This document shows, piece by piece, positions 14,176 through 22,106 of a DNA stretch of 37,660 nucleotides. The translations under genes were made by a program, and so were the position numbers. This DNA is from Opitutaceae bacterium (GTDB taxonomy: Bacteria > Verrucomicrobiota > Verrucomicrobiia > Opitutales > Opitutaceae). The first letter of the stretch is position 1, and each line of letters starts with the position of its first letter. The notes beneath the pieces are model-generated. The model did no database searches. It had not been told where the DNA came from and saw only the letters and a list, made by a program, of their open reading frames with translations. The stretch spans positions 1 through 37,660 of the forward strand of contig JAEUHB010000020.1 in NCBI GenBank assembly GCA_016794665.1, read 5' to 3'.

Positions 14176-15198
14176 ATGAGCTCCGCGCGAACTTCCGCCC
14201 CGGCCGTGCTGGCCGGCGCCCTGCTGGCAGGCTGCCAGTCGCTTGACGGCCCCGGCCGAGCCTCCGCAGTCGTCTTCGCCCGCGCCGAGGGCGGAGGCCG
14301 CACGTATCACGTGCAGCCTTCCGACGGGTCGCGGCCGCCGGTGGCGTTTGGGGTGCCGGCGGGCGCAGGGTGGCTGCAGACGTCGCCGCGCGCGGGAGTC
14401 GTCGCGCTGACCACCGGCAGCGAGGCCGGCGCGTCCGCGGAGCTGCGTGTGCTCACCCCTGGAGCGGGCGGCGCGGGACACACGCTGGCTGCGGAGTGGG
14501 CATGGGATTTTTCGTTGCGCGCCGAAGGCGACGCGGTCGCCTGGGTGGCGGGTCGTGAAAGGCGCGAGCTCTTCGTGGCGCAGGCTCCCGCCTGGCGGCC
14601 GATGCGGATGGGGCTCGGGGGAGCGGGCGAGCCCGCCGGGCCGCGCTGGCTCTCGCGGGATCGGTTGCTCGTGGTCGTGCGCGAGGATGGGCGGAGCCGG
14701 CTGGCCGAGGTCGCGGTTGCCGGCGGCGAGGCGCGCGTGTTTTATCACGCCGTTGGACGCGCAGGCCTTTCGGACGTGTGCCTGGTGCCGGGCACGGCCG
14801 ACGTGGTCGCGATGGAGACGCCGGAGGGCGAACAGCCATCGCGCGTGCTCCGGCTGGCGCTGGAGGGCGGCCAGCCTGAGCTGCTCGTGACCGGTTTCGA
14901 TCTCCCCGGCACCCTGACGGTGTCGCCGGACGGGCGGCACATCGGCGCCGTGTGGAGCGACGATGCGAACACTGTGCGCCGCGGCGAGGCCGCGTGGCGC
15001 TGGATTGGCGCGGCGTGGCCGGGCGCGCCCGAGAGTGTCGCGGGCGTGGCCGCGGCGGCATGGGGCCCCGATGGCACGCAGCTCGCGTTGGCGCGCCGGC
15101 AGGGCGCGCGCCGCTGGATCGAGGTGCACGGGGCGGGTGGCGCGCGGCCGCTCGGGTTCGAGGGCGCGGAATGCCTGGCGCCGCAATGGTGGCGGTGA
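14176..15198 (+). CDS. beta-propeller-like lipoprotein
   Basis: A 340-residue exported lipoprotein: the N-terminus ends in a lipobox (ALLAGC) with the modified Cys at about residue 20. The body has repeated beta-rich units with the pattern 'W..DG..L.V' (e.g. LTVSPDGRHIGAVWSDD, AWGPDGTQLALARRQG, PRWLSRDRLLVVVRED) typical of TolB/WD40-like propellers, giving about six blades. No enzymatic residues were recognised; a binding or scaffolding role in the outer membrane is likely. It is 19 bases upstream of the large protease and probably co-transcribed, which suggests a partner or regulator for it. The chosen start ATG 14176 places the lipobox correctly; a longer frame from 14137 is rejected. Confidence 0.75.
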   Translation: MSSARTSAPAVLAGALLAGCQSLDGPGRASAVVFARAEGGGRTYHVQPSDGSRPPVAFGVPAGAGWLQTSPRAGVVALTTGSEAGASAELRVLTPGAGGAGHTLAAEWAWDFSLRAEGDAVAWVAGRERRELFVAQAPAWRPMRMGLGGAGEPAGPRWLSRDRLLVVVREDGRSRLAEVAVAGGEARVFYHAVGRAGLSDVCLVPGTADVVAMETPEGEQPSRVLRLALEGGQPELLVTGFDLPGTLTVSPDGRHIGAVWSDDANTVRRGEAAWRWIGAAWPGAPESVAGVAAAAWGPDGTQLALARRQGARRWIEVHGAGGARPLGFEGAECLAPQWWR

Positions 15199-15217
15199 GC
15201 GGCCGGGTTTTTCGATC

Positions 15218-18200
15218 ATGAAGATCATGCTGCGCCACCTCGCCCGCGCCTGCCTTGCCCTCGCCGCCACGATCGGATTCGCGAACTCGCCCGGCAAGCC
15301 CGCGGTGCCGCTCGCGCAGGCCAAGGCCCTCGCGCTCTCGGTCGCGACCGAGCAGCTCGGCGCGGCCGCGCTCGCGGACGCGCGGCTCTACCGCGACCTC
15401 GCGGGTCAGCCGGCCGTGTGGGTCTTCGAGTATCGCACCGCCACGGACGACACGCCGCTCACCGTCGTGGCCGCCGCAAACCGCGCGTTGCCACCCGTCG
15501 TGATGCACTGGCGCGGCCGGCCGTGGCACGCCGATCCGGAATACCTCGCCCGCGCGCGGGCGAGCATGGCCGCCTATCATCGGGCCGACGCGAAGGCCGA
15601 CTGGATGGATCTGCGCTGGGAGGGTGCGTTCGATTTGTGGGTGCCGCGGCGCGACGCGGCCGAGCAGGTGACATTTGCCGCCGTGCGCGATCGCGCGGAG
15701 CTCACGCGGCTGGACATCGCCCGCGCGGAGCCGCACCGCGTGCGGACAGCCGGGGATGCGGCCGCGTATGTCGCCGCCGCGTGGGACGCAATCGATCGGG
15801 CGGCCACGCGGCCGCCGCCCCCGGTGCTGCGGTCGGTCGCGGCGACGCCGCAGTTCGGCTTCACGCGCTACATCGCCCGAGTGCCGTATCTCAACCAAGG
15901 CCAGACACCCGACTGCGGCATCGTGAGCATGATGGACATCCTGCTTTTCCACGACGCCAACGGCTTTCCCAACCTCGTCAACGAAGCCGACCTCACCGGC
16001 CTGCGCCTGCGGCTGCGCACGCTGATGGAGTGGACGACCGACGGCACCTACGCGGACAAGCAGCTCTCCGGCACGCGCAGCTACGTGCAGGAGCGCGGCG
16101 TGGCCGGCTTCAATTTCGCCTACCACGCGCGCAACAACTACCGCGGCGTGACCTCGACCGACATGTCGTTCGCCGCCTACACCTCCGAGATCGACGCGGG
16201 CCGGCCCGTGCAGGTGAACGTGCAGAACTACCGCCAGACGAATCCCACCGACGACAACTACGGGGGCCACGCGACGTGCGGCGTCGGCTACTTCTCCGGC
16301 AACGTCGGCGGCGTCACGCGCACCGCGTGGGCCATCATCCACGACAACTGGAAGGGCAGCTTCACCGATCCCTACCAGAATCCGAACGAGCCCTACATCG
16401 ACTACTCGCAGGTGGCGAGCCTCGTGAAGGTCGTGCCGCCCGCCGCGCCCACGGCTCCGGCCGCCGTCACCACCGTCGTCATCGACGCACCGACGAATGG
16501 CTCCACCGTCAGCCTCGGCTCGGCGATCGCCTACCGCGCCCGCGTGGCGACCGCCGCCAACGTCACCGTGAGCAGCGTGAGCTTCCGCGTGGGCGACACG
16601 ATTCTCCGCACCACCGCGACACCGGACGCCAGCCCGGCCCCGACGGCGACGAGCCGCAGCTACTCCACGACATGGAGCCCGGATGCCGCGGGCACCTACC
16701 GGCTGATGGTCACCGGGGTCGACTCGCTCAACCGCGGTTTTCAATCCGAGGTGAGCGTCACAGTTTCAGCGGTCAACGCCCCGCCGGTCGTCGGCTGGGC
16801 TGCGCCGCAATACGACAACCTCCAGCTCCTCGCCAACAACCCGGTCGACCTCTCCGTGGCCGCCAGCGACACCGACGGCAGCGTGACGAGCGTGGAGTTC
16901 ATTTTGCTCGGCTCGCCGGCGACGAGCCTCGGCCGCGTGACGCCCTCCGGCGGCACCTTCACGACGCTGCGCGGGGTGAACTTCACCGGCGCCGGCGAGG
17001 CCACGCTGCGCGCAATTGCGACCGACAACCGCGGAGCGACCACGAGCGCCGACCGGCGCGTGCGCATCGCCGCGGCCACAGCGGCGGGCAATGATGCCTT
17101 TGCCGGCGCGACTACGCTCGCGCCCGGCGGCGAGGTCGTGACGACGACCACGACCCGCGCGACGCGCGAGACCGGCGAGCCCAGCCACGCGGGCAATGCC
17201 GGCGGCCGTTCGCTCTGGTGGCGCTGGACCCCAGGCGTCGCCGGCACCGCCGTGATCGCGACGCGCGGCTCGAGCTTTGACACGCTGCTCGCGGTCTACA
17301 CCGGCGGCGCCGTGGGTGCGCTCACGCCCGTCGTGAGCAACGACGACGACGAGGACTTCGCTACAAGTTACGTGCGCTTCGCCACGACCGCCGGCGCCAC
17401 CTACCTCATCGCCGTCGATGGCTTCAGCGGAGACTCCGGCGATCTCGTGCTCACGGTGCTGCACTCCGCGACGGCTTCGCCCAACGACGCTTTCGCGGCC
17501 CGCGCCACGCTCACCGGCGCCACGGCGAACGTGACCGCCAGCAACATCGTCGCCACCCGCGAAACCGGCGAGCCGGTGCACGGGGTGCCCGGCGCGCGCT
17601 CGCTGTGGTGGACCTGGACAGCGCCCGACAACGGCACGCTCTCGCTCTCCACCGCCGGGTCGACCTTCGACACCGTGCTCGGCCTCTACACCGGCGCGGC
17701 CGTGAACGCGCTCACAACCATCGCCACCAACGACGACGGCGCCGCCGACTATTCCTCGGCGCTCTCGACGCCCGTCGCCCGCGGCACCAACTACCACATC
17801 GCGGTGGACGGCTACGAACAGGCCAACGGCCGCGTGCGGCTCGCGCTCACGTTTGCCGCCGCCGGCGCACGGCCGGCCAATGACAATTTTGCCGCCCGCG
17901 CGGCGCTCGCGGGCAGCCCCGCCTCGGCCACCGCCGTCACCGCCGGCGCCAGCAAGGAAACCGGCGAGCCCAACCACGCCGGCTCCGCCGGCGGCGCCTC
18001 CGTCTGGTGGACGTGGACGGCGCCGGCCGACGGCACGGTCACGCTGAGCACCGAGGGAAGCACCTTCGACACTGTGCTGGCGGTCTACACCGGCGCGACG
18101 TTCGCCTCCCTCAGCCTCGCGGGAGCCGACGACGACGGTGGCGACAACGCCACCAGCCGCCTCAGCCTCGCGGTGCGCGGCGGCACCGCCTACCACATCG

Positions 18201-19114
18201 CGATCGACGGCTACAACCGGGCGGTCGGCTCCGCGCTGCTCTATCTCACATTCTCGGGCGCCAACGCGCCGGGCTCACCGCCGCGCGCCCGGCTGATCAA
18301 TGTCGCGACGCGCGGCCTCGCCGGCAGCGGCGGCTCCACAATGATCGCGGGGTTCAGCATCACCGGCGCTTCGGCCAAGTCCGTGCTGATCCGCGCGGTC
18401 GGCCCCACCCTGCGCGGCTTTGGGGTCACCAACGCGATCGCCGATCCCGTGCTCACGCTTTTCCGCGGCGAGGCGCGGCTCTCGTCCAACGACAACTGGG
18501 AGGCCAACGCGAGCACCGCGCTAATCGTCGAGAAGAGCACGCAAGCCGGGGCCTTCGCCCTCGCCGCCGGCGCGCGCGACGCCGTGCTCCTCACCACGCT
18601 TTCGCCCGGCAACTACACGGCGCAGGTCACCGCCGCGCCCGGCACCTCGGATGCCGGCGTCGCGCTCGTCGAGGTCTATGATGTCGATGTGGCGGCCGAC
18701 GCCGACACCACGGGCCGGCGCCTGATCAACCTTTCCACACGGGGGCAGGTCGGCACCGGCGGCGACATCCTGATCGCGGGCATCGTGGTCACGGGCCCCG
18801 ACAGCAAGCGCGTGCTCCTCCGCGGCATCGGCCCGGCGCTCGCCGCGTTTGGTGTCGGCGGCGCGCTCACTGATCCCGTGATTACGGTCGTGCGCGGCAC
18901 CGCGACGGTGGCGACCAACGACGATTGGTCCCAGCAGGCCGGCGCGGCGGAGGTGGCCGCGGCGGCGCAGCAGACGGGCGCCTTCGCACTGGCCAACGGC
19001 AGCCGCGACGCAGCGCTGATCACGACGCTCGCGCCCGGCGCCTACACCGTGCAACTGGCGGGCTTCAACAACACGACGGGCGTCGGGTTGCTCGAGGCTT
19101 ACGAGCTCCCCTGA
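15218..19114 (+). CDS. large secreted papain-fold (C39-like) protease with adhesin-type repeats, 1298 aa
   Basis: Residues 1-23 are a signal peptide, followed by a SpeB/C10-like propeptide region (~25-200). The peptidase core holds Q-x-x-D-C-G (C233, in NQGQTPDCGIVSMM), His351 in GGHATCG and Asn377 in HDNWKG: a complete Cys-His-Asn triad with an oxyanion Gln. Downstream come two Ig-like domains (~410-620), then three PPC-like repeats beginning at residues 625, 756 and 888 (each with N-D-x-F-A, ETGEP.H, WW.WT and TGS.FDT..AVYTG). Two repeats of a 'LIN(V/L)(A/S)TRG' domain start near 1025 and 1168. The final ~300 residues are probably for surface attachment. It may digest protein or cut cell-wall bridges. 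It is co-oriented 19 bases after the lipoprotein. Confidence 0.85.
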   Translation: MKIMLRHLARACLALAATIGFANSPGKPAVPLAQAKALALSVATEQLGAAALADARLYRDLAGQPAVWVFEYRTATDDTPLTVVAAANRALPPVVMHWRGRPWHADPEYLARARASMAAYHRADAKADWMDLRWEGAFDLWVPRRDAAEQVTFAAVRDRAELTRLDIARAEPHRVRTAGDAAAYVAAAWDAIDRAATRPPPPVLRSVAATPQFGFTRYIARVPYLNQGQTPDCGIVSMMDILLFHDANGFPNLVNEADLTGLRLRLRTLMEWTTDGTYADKQLSGTRSYVQERGVAGFNFAYHARNNYRGVTSTDMSFAAYTSEIDAGRPVQVNVQNYRQTNPTDDNYGGHATCGVGYFSGNVGGVTRTAWAIIHDNWKGSFTDPYQNPNEPYIDYSQVASLVKVVPPAAPTAPAAVTTVVIDAPTNGSTVSLGSAIAYRARVATAANVTVSSVSFRVGDTILRTTATPDASPAPTATSRSYSTTWSPDAAGTYRLMVTGVDSLNRGFQSEVSVTVSAVNAPPVVGWAAPQYDNLQLLANNPVDLSVAASDTDGSVTSVEFILLGSPATSLGRVTPSGGTFTTLRGVNFTGAGEATLRAIATDNRGATTSADRRVRIAAATAAGNDAFAGATTLAPGGEVVTTTTTRATRETGEPSHAGNAGGRSLWWRWTPGVAGTAVIATRGSSFDTLLAVYTGGAVGALTPVVSNDDDEDFATSYVRFATTAGATYLIAVDGFSGDSGDLVLTVLHSATASPNDAFAARATLTGATANVTASNIVATRETGEPVHGVPGARSLWWTWTAPDNGTLSLSTAGSTFDTVLGLYTGAAVNALTTIATNDDGAADYSSALSTPVARGTNYHIAVDGYEQANGRVRLALTFAAAGARPANDNFAARAALAGSPASATAVTAGASKETGEPNHAGSAGGASVWWTWTAPADGTVTLSTEGSTFDTVLAVYTGATFASLSLAGADDDGGDNATSRLSLAVRGGTAYHIAIDGYNRAVGSALLYLTFSGANAPGSPPRARLINVATRGLAGSGGSTMIAGFSITGASAKSVLIRAVGPTLRGFGVTNAIADPVLTLFRGEARLSSNDNWEANASTALIVEKSTQAGAFALAAGARDAVLLTTLSPGNYTAQVTAAPGTSDAGVALVEVYDVDVAADADTTGRRLINLSTRGQVGTGGDILIAGIVVTGPDSKRVLLRGIGPALAAFGVGGALTDPVITVVRGTATVATNDDWSQQAGAAEVAAAAQQTGAFALANGSRDAALITTLAPGAYTVQLAGFNNTTGVGLLEAYELP

Positions 19115-19181
19115 GCGGCGGCGCGTTTGCGTTTGCGGCGCGCGGGCCGGGAGCCTTGGCTCGGCGCAGGATTTTCCCGCC

Positions 19182-19430
19182 ATGATCAAAGCCGTCATCA
19201 AGACCCTCGTGTTCCTCGCGATCCTGTTCGTGATGCTCTATGTCGGCATGAGCAACACGCACGCGATCGACTTCCGGTTCCCCGTCGCGGGCTTCACGGA
19301 CAAGGCGCCCGTGCGCACGTCCGCCGCGTTGATTTATTTCGGGGTATTCGCCGTCGGAGTGCTGGGCGGCACCGTGCTGGCCGTTGGCAACGGCAAGGGC
19401 GGCGCGAAAAAGGGCGGCGGCGCGAAGTAG
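19182..19430 (+). CDS. small LapA-like membrane protein, 82 aa
   Basis: Two hydrophobic segments (residues ~5-24 LVFLAILFVMLYVGM and ~46-68 TSAALIYFGVFAVGVLGGTVLAV) enclose a short polar loop (SNTHAIDFRFPVAGF). A Gly/Lys-rich tail (KGGAKKGGGAK) follows. The pattern resembles DUF1049/LapA proteins, which support envelope or lipopolysaccharide assembly, with a similar HAIDFRFP turn. Start ATG 19182 is the only good one. The preceding 67 bases hold an imperfect hairpin (~19146-19164) that may end the protease mRNA. It runs in the same direction as the next gene with a 7-base gap. Confidence 0.65.
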   Translation: MIKAVIKTLVFLAILFVMLYVGMSNTHAIDFRFPVAGFTDKAPVRTSAALIYFGVFAVGVLGGTVLAVGNGKGGAKKGGGAK

Positions 19431-19437
19431 TCGCGCG

Positions 19438-20619
19438 ATGCCGCCGCACGTGAACGAGACCGAGTGGCGCGCAGGCACCCGCCGCGGCGCGGAGGGATTC
19501 TTTCACGTCGCCCAGCGCGCCGACGGCCGCTGGGCGCTGCTCGATCCGGAAGGGAAGCCGTTTTTCCTCCGCGCGGTGCACGGGGTGCGCGCCCCGCGCG
19601 CGGCGGCGGACGGCGACCTGCCGGCTGATCCGGCGGCCCGGCTGCGGGCGTGGGGTTTCAACGCCGCGGGCCTCGGCGGCGACGGCGCCGCAGGGCGCGA
19701 CGACGGACTGCCCTTTCTCGCCGTGGTGGATTTCCTCGGAGCCGGCCCCGTCCTGGCGGGGCCCGGCCTGAGGCTTCCGGATGTGTTCGCGCCGGAATGG
19801 GCGCAGGGCACGCAAGCCCGCGCCGCCGAAGTCTGCGCGCCGCTCGCCCGGGACCGCGCGCTCATTGGCTGGGTGGGTGACGCGGCGCTGGAGTGGGCGC
19901 AACCGGCGCCAGACGGGCGGCCCGCGCTGCTGCAGCAATGCCTGAGCCTGGAGCCGGGGTTCGCCGCCTACCATGCGGCGTGGGAATTCACGCTCGCGCT
20001 GCACGGCGGCCGGCTCGACGCGCTCGCGCGCGCCTGGGACACCTCGCTCGCGAACAAGGAAGTCGTGCGCGCGCGAACGCGCGCGGAGCAGCCGATCGCG
20101 ACGCGCGGCTACCTGCGCGACGACGCGCGCTGGACGCGGGAGTTTGCGCGCCGGTATTTTTCCGGCGCGAGCGCGGCGGTGCGCGCAGCGGATGCAAACC
20201 ATCTTTTCCTCGGCGCGCGGAGCCTCGGTCGCGCGGGGCCGCAGGTGGCGGCGGCGGCGGTGTTTCCCACCGTGGATATCGCGCTGGCCGACTGGCGCGA
20301 GCTGCCGGCGCGGATGGCGAACCCCGCTCAGCCGATGGTTGCAAGCGAAGTGGGCTGGGCCGGCGCGGAATTCGTGCGCCCGCTCGCCGGCGGCCGCGTC
20401 GGGCGGCTGACCGCGCTGGAAAGGATGCTCCGGCGGGCGCGCGCGGGGCTGGCCCGGTTGGAACGCAATCCCGCGGTGGTGGGCTACGCTTGGGCGCGGT
20501 GGGAGGACGAGCCCGGCGAGCAGCCGCCATTTGCCGGCGGCCTCGTGCATGCCAACGGCGCCGAAGCCCGGGAGCACACGGAGCTGATCGCCCAGTTCAA
20601 CGCGCGAATGGCGGGATAG
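19438..20619 (+). CDS. agarase-like glycoside-hydrolase-fold protein
   Basis: A 393-residue protein whose N-terminal motif GFFHVAQRADGRWALLDPEGKPFFLRAVHGV fits the opening of agarase/GH50-type and GH5-like barrels, followed by LRAWGFNAAGLGG. Toward the end, ASEVGWAG with a candidate catalytic Glu and GYAWARWEDEPGEQ resemble barrel ends in the same family. The middle (GYLRDDARWTREFARRYF) also matches. It has no signal peptide from ATG 19438, unusual for an agarase, and it is shorter than canonical enzymes, so it may be a cytoplasmic or degenerate member. Activity is unproven. It starts 7 bases after the small membrane gene. Confidence 0.65.
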   Translation: MPPHVNETEWRAGTRRGAEGFFHVAQRADGRWALLDPEGKPFFLRAVHGVRAPRAAADGDLPADPAARLRAWGFNAAGLGGDGAAGRDDGLPFLAVVDFLGAGPVLAGPGLRLPDVFAPEWAQGTQARAAEVCAPLARDRALIGWVGDAALEWAQPAPDGRPALLQQCLSLEPGFAAYHAAWEFTLALHGGRLDALARAWDTSLANKEVVRARTRAEQPIATRGYLRDDARWTREFARRYFSGASAAVRAADANHLFLGARSLGRAGPQVAAAAVFPTVDIALADWRELPARMANPAQPMVASEVGWAGAEFVRPLAGGRVGRLTALERMLRRARAGLARLERNPAVVGYAWARWEDEPGEQPPFAGGLVHANGAEAREHTELIAQFNARMAG

Positions 20620-20695
20620 CGGAGAGTCGAATCCGTGGCGCCGGGTGAGGCGGTGCAGGGCCCGTCCTCCGCCAAAACGAGCGCAAGCCGGCGCG

Positions 20696-21112
20696 TCAGG
20701 TGATCGCGTTCTGAAAAAACTCGATGACCTCGCCGCTCGGGCCTTCACAGAAAAAGATCCGGATGGGCACGGGGCCGGCGCCGCTGGTGGTGGCGAGCGT
20801 GACGTCCTTCGGCTCGATGGTGATCGTGGCGCCGGCGGCGCGCACGCGCGCGGCGACTTCGTCGAGCCGGTCAGTGCGCAGGGCGAAATGGATCACGGCG
20901 CCGTTGGGGGCGGGCGCGTAGTCCGGGTCCTCAAAGACTTCGACGTAGTTGCCGTCGCCCGTGTCGAGCATCACGGCGCGCCGGCCGGTGGCGCGGAGAT
21001 TCCACGTGATTTTTTCCCGAAAGCCGAGCGTCTCGCGATAGAACGCCATCGTGCGTTCCCAGTCGCGGGTCTTGATGCAGACGTGGTGGAAACCGGAAAT
21101 CAGCGCGCCCAT
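20696..21112 (-). CDS. VOC family protein (glyoxalase fold)
   Basis: A 138-residue vicinal-oxygen-chelate protein with the standard order: FHHVCIKTRDWERTMAFYRETLGF (beta-alpha-beta), then VMLDTGDGNYVEVFED, VIHFALRTDRLDEVAARVRAAGA, and a final FFCEGPSGEVIEFF. The metal-ligand set His10, Glu, His and Glu is recognisable as H..E..H..E. Substrate unknown. It lies on the minus strand with 139 bases to the SYLF gene downstream and no operon partner. The 76-base gap to the agarase-like gene is convergent. Confidence 0.85.
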   Translation of the reverse strand: MGALISGFHHVCIKTRDWERTMAFYRETLGFREKITWNLRATGRRAVMLDTGDGNYVEVFEDPDYAPAPNGAVIHFALRTDRLDEVAARVRAAGATITIEPKDVTLATTSGAGPVPIRIFFCEGPSGEVIEFFQNAIT

Positions 21113-21252
21113 GGCCGCTGAGTTGAACGGGGGTTTTCGAAGTTTAAAGGCGGAAGCTGCACCCTGCGGCCGGCAGCATGACCCCGAGCAAGGCGTTTCC
21201 GTCCACCCAGCCGCTGGCGGCCATATTGATGCGCCGCACGCGGCGCCCGCGC

Positions 21253-21918
21253 TCAGGGCGCGAGTCGCTGCACAAGGGCCATCAGGGGCTTCACCTCGTC
21301 CGGCGGCGTCACCCAGTCGCTGTAAAGCAACTCGGGGAGCGTGTAGCGGGTGTTGTAGAGCGTGAAATTGGCGGCGTCGTTGCGCGAGATGTGGCCGGCC
21401 TTGACCGTGGCGCCGGCAAAGAGGCCGACGGACTTGGTGTAGGCGAGCAGCGGCGTGCGGAGGATTTCGACGTTGGTCTTTTCCTTTTCCGAGGCGTGCG
21501 GCCCGGCGACGGCCTTGGCGTCGACGCCGATGTTGAAGCGGCTCGTGAAGAGCCGGCGCGGCACCTGATCATCGGTGATGATGAAGACGCTCTCGACGGA
21601 GCTCGCGCCCAGCTGCAGGCCGAAGCTGGCCTCGCCGGCGTTGACGAGCGCGGGCACGCTCCATTTGCCGTCGGGCTTCTTCACCATGAGGACACCGTAG
21701 CCATCCTTCACGCCGATGAGCAGGCCGGCCTTGAATTGGTTGAGGATGAGCAGCGCCTTGGCGCGGGCCCAGGCTTCCTTCGCGGGCTTGGCCTCAAGCT
21801 CCTGCAGCACGGCTTCGCAGGACTCGATGCGGGTGACGAGCTCGGCGCGGGACGGCTCGGCGCGGAGGGAAAGGGTGGCGGCGAGGGCGGCCAGCGTGAG
21901 GGTCAGGAAGCGTTTCAT
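21253..21918 (-). CDS. SYLF-domain (Ysc84-like) lipid-binding protein, secreted
   Basis: A 221-residue protein. Residues 1-22 are a signal peptide (MKRFLTLTLAALAATLSLRA). The body contains IESCEAVLQELEAK, LILNQFKAGLLIGVKDGYGVLM, WSVPALVNAGEASFGLQLGASS, FIITDD, and VGLFAGATVKAGHISRND, all SYLF-like features that in family members bind phosphoinositides or actin (eukaryotes) with an unknown bacterial role. The start is chosen at MKRFLT (21918); a longer frame upstream is not conserved-looking. It follows the exopolysaccharide operon after 188 bases, and whether it belongs to it is unclear. Confidence 0.82.
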   Translation of the reverse strand: MKRFLTLTLAALAATLSLRAEPSRAELVTRIESCEAVLQELEAKPAKEAWARAKALLILNQFKAGLLIGVKDGYGVLMVKKPDGKWSVPALVNAGEASFGLQLGASSVESVFIITDDQVPRRLFTSRFNIGVDAKAVAGPHASEKEKTNVEILRTPLLAYTKSVGLFAGATVKAGHISRNDAANFTLYNTRYTLPELLYSDWVTPPDEVKPLMALVQRLAP

Positions 21919-22106
21919 GGCGATGCGTGGAAAAAGGCGGACGGACAGTGTTGGCAGGCGCGGTCCGGAATGGAAAGCGCGGAGTGCGGCGAGTTGTTCA
22001 CGGGCGCCCGAGCTCGCGCGGACAGAATGCACCGGGCAAAGTTCCGTCGCCCTTCCGATCGGGCGCGGAGCCACGGAATTCGACGGCGGCAAGCGCCCGG
22101 CCAACC

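Noticed and set aside
11740..15324. A 1194-codon minus-strand frame opposite the sulfatase, MBL and lipoprotein genes
   Set aside because: It is antisense to clear genes with family motifs, has very biased Arg/Ala/Gly composition, and crosses repeat elements. Long shadow frames are expected at this GC content.
14453..18196. Long minus-strand frames over the protease gene
   Set aside because: They mirror the repetitive high-GC coding strand; no start signal or motif.
17090..19110. Regular repeats in the protease gene as possible CRISPR or tandem DNA repeats
   Set aside because: The periodicity (~390-430 bases) is of protein domains, and DNA identity between units is low.
21113..21252. Short frames between the VOC and SYLF genes
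   Set aside because: No motif, no conserved-looking sequence and no signals; I see nothing supportable there.
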